Source: Chrysomallon squamiferum
Lineage: Eukaryota > Mollusca > Gastropoda > Neomphalida > Peltospiridae
Assembly (NCBI GenBank): GCA_012295275.1
Contig: CM022665.1
Location: 25,676,446 to 25,691,945 of the forward strand
Length of the DNA: 15,500 nucleotides
Reading direction: 5' to 3'
Shown here in pieces: positions 1 through 10,548 of the stretch (position 1 is its first letter; each line of letters opens with the position of its first letter). A program made the position numbers and the translations under genes. Below the pieces are notes generated by a model. That model was not told the DNA's origin. It ran no database searches and saw only the letters and a list, made by a program, of their open reading frames with translations.

Positions 1-651
1 ACAAATCAAAGGCAAAAAAAAACTTTTATTGTGTAACACAGATATACTATAGTAAACTATAGATTCCCAGATGCTATAGTATAATAGAGAAACTGAACAA
101 AATTTCTTTATATAAGAGCTTATAGTTCCGTTGTATAGTTTAATGTTTATTTAACAGCTTAGATAAATAATGCTCCAAAGAGTGAAAATAATACTTATTT
201 ATACTTAAGTTATTCATGATATATCAGCAATGGTGATTATTCAACATCAGATAACAGATATGTTTTCAAATGACAGTAATCTTTACAATGACATTTCATT
301 ATAATCTTTATTCAAGTTCATACGTGTCTTTGTAATATGCAGTAGAAGAAAAATGAACGAAACTTTGTTTTCTTTCTTTCTTTCTTTTATTTATTTATTT
401 ATTTATTTATTTATTTTATTATATATATATATATATATATAAATTACATTAATGGTTATTTATTAGGTGTGAAATATTTTGTAATGATTTTCTAGAAAGT
501 ACTATTTCTGTCGACTAGCTGCATTTCATGTTGAAAATGCATCACCTTCCCTTAGACAGGAGAGCTCAAAACCGTTTCTAATCATAAGAAAATAACTTCG
601 GTAAACTCGTGGACATATTGCTAATAATTTACATAAATAAGTCGGCAGAAA
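1..651. other. Intergenic, A+T-rich, with simple repeats
   Basis: No coding frame is visible. A perfect 10-bp inverted repeat (TATACTATAG at 43-52, CTATAGTATA at 74-83) lies near the left edge. A compound microsatellite occupies 367-441: (TTTC)n, then (ATTT)n, then about ten AT units. Confidence 0.7.
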
Positions 652-726
652 ATATCTGTTATTGTGAATAAAATATTTTAAGAATTAAAAATTCTTTGAC
701 GTATTCTTTTGTTCCGTTACCATTTC
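652..726. repeat. 75-bp dispersed repeat, copy A
   Basis: Aligns without gaps to 11458-11532 in the same orientation, with five differences (at 665, 669, 701, 711 and 712), about 93% identity, and stops sharply at both ends. It contains a 7-bp inverted repeat, AAGAATT-AAA-AATTCTT (680-696). In the frame matching the claudin exon, the codon just before the shared segment is TGA on the minus strand, so this copy is not a coding exon. Confidence 0.8.
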
Positions 727-1352
727 ATATGAAAGAAAGAAGACATTTTTATTTTACGATTCATTCAACAAGATCTTACTTTATTAACTGATGTTAAACA
801 ACAAGGAATGAATAATCATTTCTAATATTCAACTGAGATTTAAACTATTTTCAAAATCAAATATCAGGATCGTGATACTAAGATGCACATTAAACCAGTT
901 CATAGAAGATGCTCCGTTAAAACAAATCAACAAAAATTAATAATTTTATTTTGCTTTATTTGTATGTTAACATATTTTTCATACATATAATAAGTTGTAT
1001 ACAATTACTGATATACAATCATGGCAACGTACAGGAGACATAGTGGACAGGCAGTAAAAGAGACAAATTGATAGACGGCAAGACAGATTAAAATATAGAT
1101 ATAAAAAAAAAAAAAAAAAAAAAAAAATAAATAAATAAAAAAAAAAAAATCGAGAGAATTACTGATGGGTGAATGGATAGATGTCTAGGCAGATAAGTGT
1201 GTAGGGAGATGGGAGACAGGCAGATAAACAGAATAGTGACACATAACTTGATCAAATTTCATAGCCTCTCCCATTCAGCCACAATACTGATAATTTTGTA
1301 ATTACATAGAATCCTTGTTTAACATGAAAGTAAAATGAAGTCATGGAATCAT
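727..1352. repeat. Intergenic with poly-A and degenerate GACA/GATA repeats
   Basis: No gene seen. 1103-1149 is A25 followed by TAAA units and A13. It is flanked on both sides (about 1029-1092 and 1160-1235) by degenerate GACA/GATA/GGCA tetranucleotide sequence, including ATGGGTGAATGGATA, which recurs at 6893. Confidence 0.65.
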
Positions 1353-1358
1353 TTTATT
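1353..1358 (-). promoter_or_regulatory. Possible polyadenylation signal AATAAA for the 1655-2095 frame
   Basis: AATAAA on the minus strand about 300 nt beyond the stop of the hypothetical gene. The spacing is plausible for a 3' UTR, but this hexamer occurs often by chance in such A+T-rich DNA. Confidence 0.25.
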
Positions 1359-1654
1359 TGACAATTATTAAAATATATATAATCTTTTGCTGAGTGAAAA
1401 AACAATTTGTTTCATCAAACATTTGTCCCCTGCGTTATATTTGATAATGCTGATGACCAAGAACGGGCATACAAAAACATTATCTGGTGACAGTACGAAG
1501 AGAAAATTATAGTTTCAGTTACTGATCTTTGCATTCCTACACAAGAAACTTCATCATTTAACACATCTACTACATTAACTCTCCTTTAGCATCAGCAGGT
1601 TAATTCTCTTGTCTTACGGTCGACAAAAGGCGTGCTTGAACAGTTTTCTGGTGG

Positions 1655-2095
1655 TTAATTGCGAGCCGACTTTGTAGCTCGTTGCGGTGATATACTAGGA
1701 TTTCTGGGACTTTTTCGTGGCGTTATCGATGACTTCGTTGTTTGAAATGTTACTTGACGATCACATTTGGGGCGTTTCACTCCATCGTCATCCTGTACGC
1801 GGTTCACAATGTCTGTGCTTGTCTCTCGACGTTTACGTAGAAAATTAAGTCGAAGGATAAATGTTTCTGGTAAATATCGACAAGTCTTGTGACAGTTTGA
1901 TCTAACGAAGTGGGGAACACTGTTATAAACAGACTGGAATTCTGATCGCTGATACAGAAACTGTACACCAGATTCCTTTGCCCCTCTCTCTCTGAAATCA
2001 CAACTGGTACTCGATCTCGAACTCACGTCCTCTTCCTCTGTGATTGGATACAGAGCTTCGCTTTCATCACCATCAGTTAGAACATCAGAAAACAT
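1655..2095 (-). CDS. Hypothetical 146-residue protein, probable single coding exon
   Basis: An open frame runs from ATG at 2095 (A at -3, good context) to TAA at 1657-1655; an in-frame TAG lies 30 nt upstream of the ATG. No signal peptide or membrane segment is visible. Residues 8-31 are acidic and Ser/Thr-rich (EEED at 20-23). The middle (44-90) is ordered-looking, with aromatic residues, C68 and C72, and a basic RKRR at 87-90. The C-terminus (107-146) is basic and probably disordered, with TPRK (125-128), SPRN (129-132) and SPQR (136-139), which resemble proline-directed kinase sites, and RQVTF (113-117), which fits the PP1-docking pattern [RK]-x-[VI]-x-F. Base composition is clearly less A+T-rich than the flanks and the sequence is not low-complexity, which supports coding. 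It could instead be one exon of a larger gene: a moderate donor CAA|GTAACA lies within it near 1754. I do not recognise the family; the function is unknown. Confidence 0.55.
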   Translation of the reverse strand: MFSDVLTDGDESEALYPITEEEDVSSRSSTSCDFRERGAKESGVQFLYQRSEFQSVYNSVPHFVRSNCHKTCRYLPETFILRLNFLRKRRETSTDIVNRVQDDDGVKRPKCDRQVTFQTTKSSITPRKSPRNPSISPQRATKSARN

Positions 2096-3540
2096 TTTCA
2101 CCCCAGTCTCAGTTATATTAGTATCCTATTTAAAGAATCCACTCTCAGACTAGTGTGTTAAAATACTGTGACAATGTATCCTTTAGTTTTGCTTTAATAT
2201 TTTTGTTTTCCTATTGCAAACTTCACGAAACAATAAAAACAAAACTAAACTTTGTTTTTCCCCTCGCTTATCACGTTATAATCCGTAGGATCTGTCAACA
2301 TTCATTGCAGGCTCCGTGATCACAGAAATGTAAATAGCTTATTTAGACACATCCTTGAAATACTTTCTTTTACTTAAATCCGTGGTACCAGCATTTAAAT
2401 TTGTATTATTATTATTATTATTATTTTTTTTAAATTAAAAAATCATAATATGAGGACCTATTGTACTTTGTATAATGAATTGTATATTTTGTTACTGCGA
2501 GTTAGCTAAATGATTTTGAGTGACTATCCTAGTGTCAACGATGTCATAAACGTTCATGCTTGTCTCTGGTATCGGAAAGACGTGAGGAATTTAAACACCT
2601 GATACAAAATTATGGGCTAGCACATTGTTAATTCTTATCACACACATTTTGCACGTCATTGCAAATAACAGACATAAGAATGTTTAGGCAAACACTTGAA
2701 TTCTCTCGGGCTCTCTCGTTTGTTTGTTCTTCTCTCGTTGTATTATTAATTGTTCCCGGGACCCAGTGGCCGATTTGAAATACTGCCTAAACACACAACA
2801 GTGGCAAAGTTTTGATAAATATAGTCGACCCTTGACCTCTTCAAACTGTACAATTAATTATTTGTGAAGTTTAATTTTTCAAATCGACCATCGGCTTGAC
2901 GTAGCCAATAATATTCCTGCTTGCCATTCAAGCCACGTAGAAATTAATATCTTAAACAACATTTCTTAATGACATTTTATTTATTTTAAAAACACGCCCG
3001 TACAGGAATGGAGGTGACGTGATGCGTTTAATGAATCAGATCAATTATGCCTTGACGTTACACATCACTAACCATGCGCATCCGAAGCAAATGGGACTGG
3101 TGATGTTATTGTCACATTTCAATAACGACGTATTAGAACAGTCTGATGTGATTTCTTACAGCTGAATAAAACAGTTAAACAATATACTCCCAGGGATTAC
3201 AACAAACGAGCATTTAATTTCAAGTAGAGACAGGTTGTAGTTTTATTATTATTATTTTTTTAAATATTTATTCAGATTTCATATATTCAGTTATAAAGGA
3301 AGTTCAAATAATTCTTACTGAATAGCTTTATGTATATTTGGGTGTGGGGTTGTTGGTTTTTTTACATTTCTTAAATATTTTTTATTTGTCGATACCAAAA
3401 CTTTATGACTGAATTAAAAATAAATACGGCCCTGACGAATGAACCAGCTCTTTCAACCAGCCAAACAACAAACGTTCAAACCAGCAGTTTCTTTATCTCT
3501 AAGCAGGAAAATTTGTGATACCGTGTACTGATTACTGTGC
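2096..3540. other. Intergenic, mostly unique A+T-rich sequence
   Basis: Apart from an (ATT)n run at 2405-2424 and the inverted-repeat pair at 2762-2895, I see no feature or convincing exon. A TTTAAATA motif on the minus strand (2134-2127) lies just upstream of the hypothetical 1655-2095 gene. It could be a TATA-like element but is too close to the ATG to judge. Confidence 0.55.
2762..2895. repeat. Inverted-repeat pair, possible degenerate small transposon
   Basis: The arm at 2762-2780 and the reverse complement of 2877-2895 share CGATTTGAAA exactly and match at 15 of 19 positions overall. They are separated by 96 nt of unremarkable A+T-rich DNA. No clear target duplication and no second copy in the window. 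Confidence 0.4.
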
Positions 3541-3800
3541 AACAACAGCTACAGTTATACCACTGTGCTATTACTACTAGTAGTAGTACTGCTACTAACA
3601 TTACTACTTCTGCTAATACTGCTGAAATTACTGCTGCTGATGGCACAAAATCTAATAAAAACTAGGGTTGTTTCTTCTACTATTACGTTTACTACAGCAA
3701 CAGTTACTATTACAACTAATAACAGAACTACAACAACAATTACTATTACAACTAAGAACAGTAATGGCAACAACAACTAACAATAACAGTAAGAATAACT
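3541..3800. repeat. Degenerate trinucleotide repeat region
   Basis: Imperfect ACT/GCT/ACA/AAC-type triplets over about 250 bp. They create long open frames on both strands that translate to poly-Leu/Val or Thr/Asn runs. Frames of this kind open on both strands reflect the lack of stop codons in the repeat, not a gene. Confidence 0.75.
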
Positions 3801-4059
3801 TCCACACCCAGTATTATTTTCAGACTGTCAAAGGGTCATCTATCGCACATTCAGATTTTATCTTTCTGAAAATGATAAATGATTAAGGAAACGCTCAAAT
3901 TCAAAATAATAATACTAGAAACATTTGCCTAGGTGTACAGTTTTATGCTTGAATGAGAAACGCCTTTAAGATCAGACAGACAACTACTTGATACTTAGTA
4001 TATTTATAATAGAGGAGAATCTATGAAATCATCAAGGAAAGAAACATGATATAGTAAAA

Positions 4060-4265
4060 CATAAATAGATACGTATGTATGTGATATAGACACATACACA
4101 TACGCTACATAAATACACACGTGCATACAAATAGCCTTAACGTACGTACGTACACACATACATGCAAATATATATATATATATATACACACATACATACA
4201 TATTTAAATACGCATATATGCATATATATTCACAGACATTCATATAAATATGCATATGAATATTC
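4060..4265. repeat. Degenerate CATA/TACG/TA microsatellite
   Basis: Runs of CATACA, CGTACGTACGTACA, about nine TA units and CATATG-type hexamers form an alternating purine-pyrimidine region with many short self-complementary stretches. It gives Tyr/Ile/His-rich spurious frames on both strands. 3801-4059, to its left, holds nothing recognisable. Confidence 0.75.
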
Positions 4266-4704
4266 AGACCTAAGGCCTGATTTCAACTGGGTGACAATAT
4301 TTGTATTATTGGTGAAATTACTGACATGGATGGTTATATTATCATAAAGGCGTCTAAGATGCCTATTTACATTAAGAAATAATAAATTATTTATTTTGGT
4401 TGTGCTGTTTAATCAAAATGTATACACATAGAATAATTTTTTTTTTTTTTAAACAGTAATTTGTTGCACGAAAAGCATTCTTCACATTTTTAACATTGTT
4501 GTTATTATTATTTTATTAGAAAGGTCGAGATTCAGGTACCAAGAAGACACATCAGTAAAGTCTAGATTAGATTAAGAGAAATTTTACATTATGAATTCAG
4601 AATCATACCTTGAGCAATAGCCGTCAACTGAAAGTTCTTTAAATATAAAACACTAATAATAAGAGAAGAAGAAAAGAAAAAAAGAAAGAAAGAAAGAAAA
4701 ACGA

Positions 4705-4748
<44 letters not shown>

Positions 4749-5474
4749 AAAGTAAACATACAAACTGAAATTTAAAAAACATAATTAATTTTTCTTGGCA
4801 TTAAATCTGCATTTCATTGTTTGGGTATAAATGTTTAACGACATCTCAGTGTATTTTGTATCAAAGTTTGTTATATTTTGTGATATGATTTTCTATTGAT
4901 TGTCAGGCGTTATCCCATTGAGCTATAATGTGTTAAAAGCAATGGAAGTAACACCGTTTTGCATGAGTATTTTCAGAGTGAATTCCCTTGTTGAATCCCC
5001 AACAATGGGCAACATGACATAAAATAAATATAATATGATTGTTGTATTTCATTGCATTTAGCTAAAACAATACAAACATATAAACAAATAACGCAGTATA
5101 TAAACGAACCAGGTAAAGATGTCATTTAAATTAGGTTAAGAAAAAATGCAAAAAAAAAAAAACAACCAAAAAAAACCCCACACAGCTCCCCACAAAAAAC
5201 AACAACAAAAAAACAAAATAAAAAGATAATTTTATGATTAAATTTATAAACAATGAGTAATTCAAATGAATAATTTAAAAGGATAATAGTGATAACAACG
5301 ACAACAACGACTACGACGATGATGATTGTAATAATAATAACATAGGAAATATAGATGAGAACACCATTGTCAACTTTTAGTCTATACAAAGAAAAATTTG
5401 AAAAAAAAAAAAAAAAAAAGGAATATCGACAGTTTATATATATATATATGTGTGTGTGTGTATGTTTATATATA
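4266..5474. repeat. Intergenic with purine-rich GAAA repeat and A-rich tracts
   Basis: No gene. 4662-4752 is a nearly pure (GAAA)n purine tract, capable of triplex (H-DNA) in principle. 5148-5220 is A/C-rich. 5281-5341 holds ACA/ACG/GAT/AAT triplets. 5401-5419 is A19, and 5435-5462 is (TA)n followed by (TG)n at the edge of the hAT-like element. Confidence 0.65.
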
Positions 5475-5747
5475 GCTGGGGTGGATCCAGCTTTTCTGAT
5501 GAGGGGGGTCCATGACAAAAAGGGCACCATGACATTATGAAAAGGCACTACTGAAAAATTACACACAGTTCACATGGATCATAATATAATAGTGCTACAA
5601 CAGGACGCTGGCAGATGGATTCTACAGTGTTCTATACACTGACAGAAATTTAAAAAAATAAAATAAATAAATTTGTTAAAAGCCTGAAAATCTCAAATCT
5701 GAGGGGGTGTTTGGACGTTTTGGACCCCCCTTTATATCCGCCCCAGC
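5475..5747. mobile_element. Non-autonomous hAT-like element (MITE), about 273 bp
   Basis: The ends are inverted repeats: GCTGGGGTGGAT at 5475-5486 and, reversed, GCTGGGGCGGAT from 5747 to 5736 (11 of 12). A second inner pair is perfect: GGGGGGTCC (5503-5511) and GGACCCCCC (5722-5730). G-rich ends of the form CTGGGGCGGAT...GGGGGTCC are typical of short hAT-derived elements in animals. There is no transposase frame, and the interior is A+T-rich. The flanks are TA-rich, so the target duplication is ambiguous: ATATA on both sides, or an imperfect 8 bp. Class assignment is from end sequence only. Confidence 0.65.
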
Positions 5748-6005
5748 ATATAATATAATTGAGTATAATTACACCAAAAATACTGGGACAAAAAGATTTG
5801 TTGTTTTTTTCTTTAGAAGGGGGAAAGGAAAGAATGGAAATAAAGTAAAAATTTAAACAAATTTTTAATAATTAGAAAACTTCTATGCAGCGATAAAATT
5901 TTATATCTTTTCACATGGTTTTGTCAAATCGTGAAGTTTATCTGTCTTATGGTCAGTAAAATCATTATTATTAGATATACATATGTGTGTGTGTAATAAT
6001 ACTAC

Positions 6006-6006
<1 letters not shown>
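5748..6006. other. Intergenic, nothing recognised
   Basis: Unique A+T-rich sequence with a short G-rich purine patch (5817-5840) and a TGTG run just before the AAT repeat. Confidence 0.5.
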
Positions 6007-6079
<73 letters not shown>

Positions 6080-6080
6080 T
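6007..6080. repeat. (AAT)n(ATT)n palindromic microsatellite
   Basis: Fourteen AAT units (6007-6048) run directly into ATT units to 6079. The result is a perfect zero-loop inverted repeat with arms of 32 bp (6016-6047 and 6048-6079), able to form a cruciform. Confidence 0.9.
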
Positions 6081-6442
6081 ATTATTACTGAATTCACCAT
6101 AAACACACTGCGTTATTTGTTATTTAAAATATAATAATGAAACGTCAATAATCCAGACGTATGACACTGCACTTCTGTCGTCAATGGAAAGTAAACAGTT
6201 TATGGTGCAGGCGTAACCATTAGTGAAATAATTCATTCAGATAATGAAACGAGGCTCTGAAAAAAAAAAAAATCTCACTACTTCTGCAAAAAGTACGTCG
6301 TGAGACAGTTTTGGAATAATTAATTTATTTTTATTAATACGACCTTCAAAATAATTTTTATTTTAATTATAACTGTTCAGAAACAAGATATCTTAAATAT
6401 TTTTGCCTGTTCGCAGATACAACAGATTGTCAACAGATACAA

Positions 6443-6504
<62 letters not shown>

Positions 6505-6514
6505 TAATAATAAA
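6443..6514. repeat. (AAT)n microsatellite
   Basis: About 20 uninterrupted AAT units, then a GAT interruption and further TAA units. A short (AC)n run follows at 6588-6606. Confidence 0.9.
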
Positions 6515-6606
6515 TACCCACATTTATTTGCTTCTTTATAATAAAACGTTATTCATTGAAAGTGTTAAATCAACAATGCGCTCCAAAACACACACACACA
6601 CACACA

Positions 6607-7539
<933 letters not shown>

Positions 7540-7655
7540 TTCACAACTGAATCGTGACGTAATCGAATACAAAAGTTGTTTTCTGACAACAGAAGGAATT
7601 TTACAGTAAACTAGTCCGCCCTGTAACCGATGATGTCACGACTGTAGAAAAATGG
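7540..7655. mobile_element. CRE-like inverted-repeat element, copy 1
   Basis: Core arms ATCGTGACGTAATCG (7551-7565) and CGATGATGTCACGAC (7628-7642) are inverted copies matching at 12 of 15 positions. The right half, through TCCGCC..TGTA..CGATGA.GTCA.GACT..AGAAAAA, aligns with 12488-12527 at about 80%. Probably a small MITE family; no coding capacity. Confidence 0.6.
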
Positions 7656-7822
7656 CGGTCCCAGATATGTTTGATTGTGCTCTTTTGTTGGTTATTCTAT
7701 ATTTATTTATTTTATTATTATTATTATTATTTTTTTTTTATGCTTTTTTATTTCAACTTATCAGAAATGAATAAGAAATAAAACTGAAAGTAAAGCATGC
7801 AAAACTGTAAACATCAATCTTT

Positions 7823-7824
<2 letters not shown>

Positions 7825-7866
<42 letters not shown>
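7825..7866. repeat. T42 homopolymer
   Basis: An uninterrupted run of 42 T. On the minus strand it would be a long poly-A following ...CAGTTATGCAGAT..., a 13-base string also found next to the T21 run at 12081-12101. Confidence 0.9.
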
Positions 7867-8484
7867 CTAATTTTAAAAATTTATTCATCTGCATAACTGT
7901 TCAAGTTTTCATGACATAATATATTATATACCTTTGTACATTTAACGGCTGCTAGCAGGCTACGCCTAAGCAACACCAAAACAAAGATATGTTGATGTTG
8001 TTGCCAAGAAATGCTGTTGTAGCTCATCTACATGCTGAATGGTCGACTGAACTATTCCAGTGAATTCCCAGAATGAAATGGGTGTTATGCAGTTTTTATT
8101 AGTTTAGGTGCCACTTTATTATAATTCAGTGGGGCCTAGTGAAAATGTATTAAACGTGTCAGCGCTTTTGCTTTTCTTTACAAATTATTTGCTTTTCAGT
8201 TTTAATGGCGTCGATTGTGTTGGTTTGTTGACGTTGCGACAAAACAGAAATACAACCATAATGAGATAATAAACGCCTTGTTTAAGAATAGTTTCGTACT
8301 CAAATAATTTGCTAAACTTTGAAGTAAAATTGATAATTAATTGTTACAGTATTTGCGATTAAATCAAAAACAAAAATGACATAGCTAAAAGAAAAAACAG
8401 TTCACGTTAGATGTAATTAAAATACGTGTTATCGTTAGCTTTAGATCGACAGAATAAGAAATCCGATTGCAATACAACGGTGAA

Positions 8485-8487
<3 letters not shown>
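7867..8487. other. Intergenic, nothing recognised
   Basis: Mostly unique sequence. 7945-8060 is slightly less A+T-rich but is broken by stops in all frames that I read. Confidence 0.5.

Positions 8488-8549
<62 letters not shown>
8488..8549. repeat. (AC)31 microsatellite
   Basis: About 31 uninterrupted AC units, not coding. Confidence 0.95.
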
Positions 8550-8552
<3 letters not shown>

Positions 8553-9323
8553 ACAAGTCAAATAACGTGGATTTTCTGCGACACCACCAATGTTCATCGG
8601 CTTCATTTTAACATTTTCTTTAATTAGCGACATACTGGCAGTGTAACTTTTTGCAATTTAATTATAGTAATTTATGCATGTTACGCAGGGTTGGTAAACT
8701 AATACTCTAACTGTAGTTAGTTACTGTTCTAATGAATGCAAACTTTTATTAGGCGTTCTTCATCTTTGATTAACCAGAAATAATAATCTTTAAATAGCAA
8801 GCAGTCTTTGTTATCTTTCAAGACATAATCACGTACGGAAACCTCTCAGAAGGTTGGCACAAAAAAATATTTTGTATGCTATATAATTATAGGAATTTAT
8901 AATTATATCAAAGCCTTTGAAATCATAACTGGAACCAGTAATGTAGATTAGATTCACAGTCTTCGAACCTCAGACATAATATACAGATCTGTATCATGAT
9001 GAGATAGCGTTACAGATACGTCTAAGACTATTTAAACATAATTATCTTTTTGCTGATTCACTGCAATGCTTTGTTATACAGATTAGCTGGACACATATAT
9101 TTTTAATTTGCAGTTAAGACTTCTATTACAGGTTATTTTAGAGGAATTTTATCAGCTTAATATCACCTTCTTATTAATTTAAGAAGGATAAAGCAAAACT
9201 AGATTTTAAGAAATGAGAACCAAAATTACAACTGAACACGTAACTGTTCGAAAAGTTCTAAACTTTCATAAAACTGAAAACAAAACAAAACCAAAATAAA
9301 AAATAATAAATACATAAAAAAAA
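8550..9323. other. Intergenic with one perfect hairpin
   Basis: No gene seen. 8881-8908 is a perfect inverted repeat with 11-bp arms (ATATAATTATA / TATAATTATAT) around GGAATT. Confidence 0.55.
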
Positions 9324-9372
9324 GATAATAATAATGATGATAATGATGATGATGATGATAATAATAATAGTA
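9324..9372. repeat. AAT/GAT trinucleotide repeat
   Basis: Imperfect AAT and GAT triplets, followed at 9390-9460 by T-rich TTC and GTTT sequence. Spurious Met/Ile and Phe frames arise from it. Confidence 0.8.
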
Positions 9373-10264
9373 ACAGTAATAAATGTCGAGTTTTTTGTCT
9401 TCTTCTTCTTCTGTTTTGTTGTTTTTTTTGTGTTTTTTGTGTTTTTGTTTGTTTATCGTTTGACGTCAGTACCAAGGTCCCCCCAATCCAATAAAACGTG
9501 TACGAAGTGTAAGACGAAACATATCGATATGCAGAATTGATTTTTTTTTTTTATGAGCGACTGATGGATGTGTCAGCTATTTTCTGTTTACTGGGTACAA
9601 TAATAAAATATTTCAGCATAAGGCCGATATTTTAAAATTTTGAAAGAATAATACCCATCAAGAAAATAAAATATCGCTTTTTTTTTTTTCGGATAGCTGA
9701 ACGACAGATTAAACTCACGTAACCTACGCAGATATATTGCTATATGCTACAAAGCAGCGGAAGAATAACGAATAATAACCAGTTATTAATTTTAAAACCG
9801 TACGTGCAGTACAATTATTAATTTTTAAATTGATAATACGTGCAGTGTTGTAAGGTTAAAAAACTGTAGCAAGAATGGATCAACATCATTAACTTATAGG
9901 CCATCGTAAAGTAAATTGGATAAATAAAATAAGCATCGACTTATAACAAGCCCTAAAAAAGCTAAAGCATGTATCAGTCTTATTATGTTTGAAATGTTGT
10001 GTGGTTCGATTTATTCAGCTTGTCCGTGCTTTGTTAATACAAGTTGTGACTAGTTTGTTTGTAAAAGCAAATCATTTCTTTTGCGACTCAAGACGTGTCT
10101 TTTATCTCCATTATATAAATCTAATATAATGAAGCACACGCACACGCGTAAAAATAATATAATCACATTAAATGATGCTTTCTGAATATATACGTATGTA
10201 TCTTCATATATATTTTAGCATTTCAGTATATAACAAATCATCTGATAATTTTTTAAATTGTTAA
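9373..10264. other. Intergenic downstream of the claudin-like gene
   Basis: No coding sequence. It includes poly-T runs (9541-9552, 9680-9690) and an imperfect tandem duplication of about 30 bp (9784-9810 and 9816-9846) sharing TATTAATTTT and ACGTGCAGT. The 3' UTR of the claudin-like gene should lie in its right part. Confidence 0.5.
10010..10015 (-). promoter_or_regulatory. Possible polyadenylation signal AATAAA for the claudin-like gene
   Basis: AATAAA on the minus strand about 255 nt downstream of the claudin-like stop codon. A nearer one at 10270-10265 abuts the stop. Either could be used; the hexamer is common by chance here. Confidence 0.25.
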
Positions 10265-10270
10265 TTTATT

Positions 10271-10548
10271 TTAATCAATGGCCGAGTATAATAAGGCTAC
10301 ATTTTTGAATAATACAACAATACTGAATGTTCTAACGAGAAAGAACGCCATGGAAACTGCATATTGAATTGGTGAAGTGCCACCACCCTTTTTATTGTCC
10401 ATTATGATCAGTACACCAGCGACCACTTCCAAGACCAGTGACACGATGGCCAGAGCAAAGGACATTCCGAATTCTTTAGACCAGTCCGGTCCATATGTTT
10501 CGTCGAAACGAACAGCAAAGATGACCACTGCTATTAGATAGCAGGCCG
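10271..10548 (-). CDS. Claudin-like gene, last coding exon (TM3 end, loop 2, TM4, tail)
   Basis: The exon follows the acceptor TTTACTACACAG (AG at 10550-10549) and runs to TAA at 10273-10271. It completes TM3 (ACYLIAVVIFAV), encodes the second extracellular loop, TM4 (FALAIVSLVLEVVAGVLIIM) and a tail starting DNKKGGG. An AATAAA hexamer directly follows the stop (10270-10265), which is probably too close to be the used signal. Residues 188-213 form a fifth hydrophobic stretch not expected in a claudin. A weak possible donor at 10386 (AAGG|GTGGTG), or some other end, could replace this tail in the real mRNA. Confidence 0.78.

Noticed and set aside
727-800. Possible second claudin-like exon next to repeat copy A
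   Set aside because: The minus-strand frame matching the claudin exon end has TGA immediately upstream, and no GLW..C motif is present.
3555-3886. Overlapping frames on both strands in the trinucleotide region
   Set aside because: Low-complexity Leu/Val/Thr/Asn/Gln sequence open on both strands at once, explained by triplet repeats lacking stop codons.
4004-4347. Tyr/Ile/His-rich frames
   Set aside because: Translation of the degenerate CATA/TACA microsatellite.
4915-4926. tRNA box-A-like sequence TAGCTCAATGGG on the minus strand
   Set aside because: It fits the box A consensus, but no box B (GGTTCGANTCC) lies at tRNA spacing; the best candidate, about 16 nt too far away, is poor, and no cloverleaf can be drawn. 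At most a decayed tRNA-derived SINE.
5126-5566. 146-codon minus-strand frame
   Set aside because: It is built from poly-A/T, TA/TG and triplet repeats plus the left end of the hAT-like element, giving Phe/Ile/Val runs; no domain features.
6007-6514. CRISPR-like array
   Set aside because: Simple AAT/ATT microsatellites without unique spacers, in a eukaryotic sequence.
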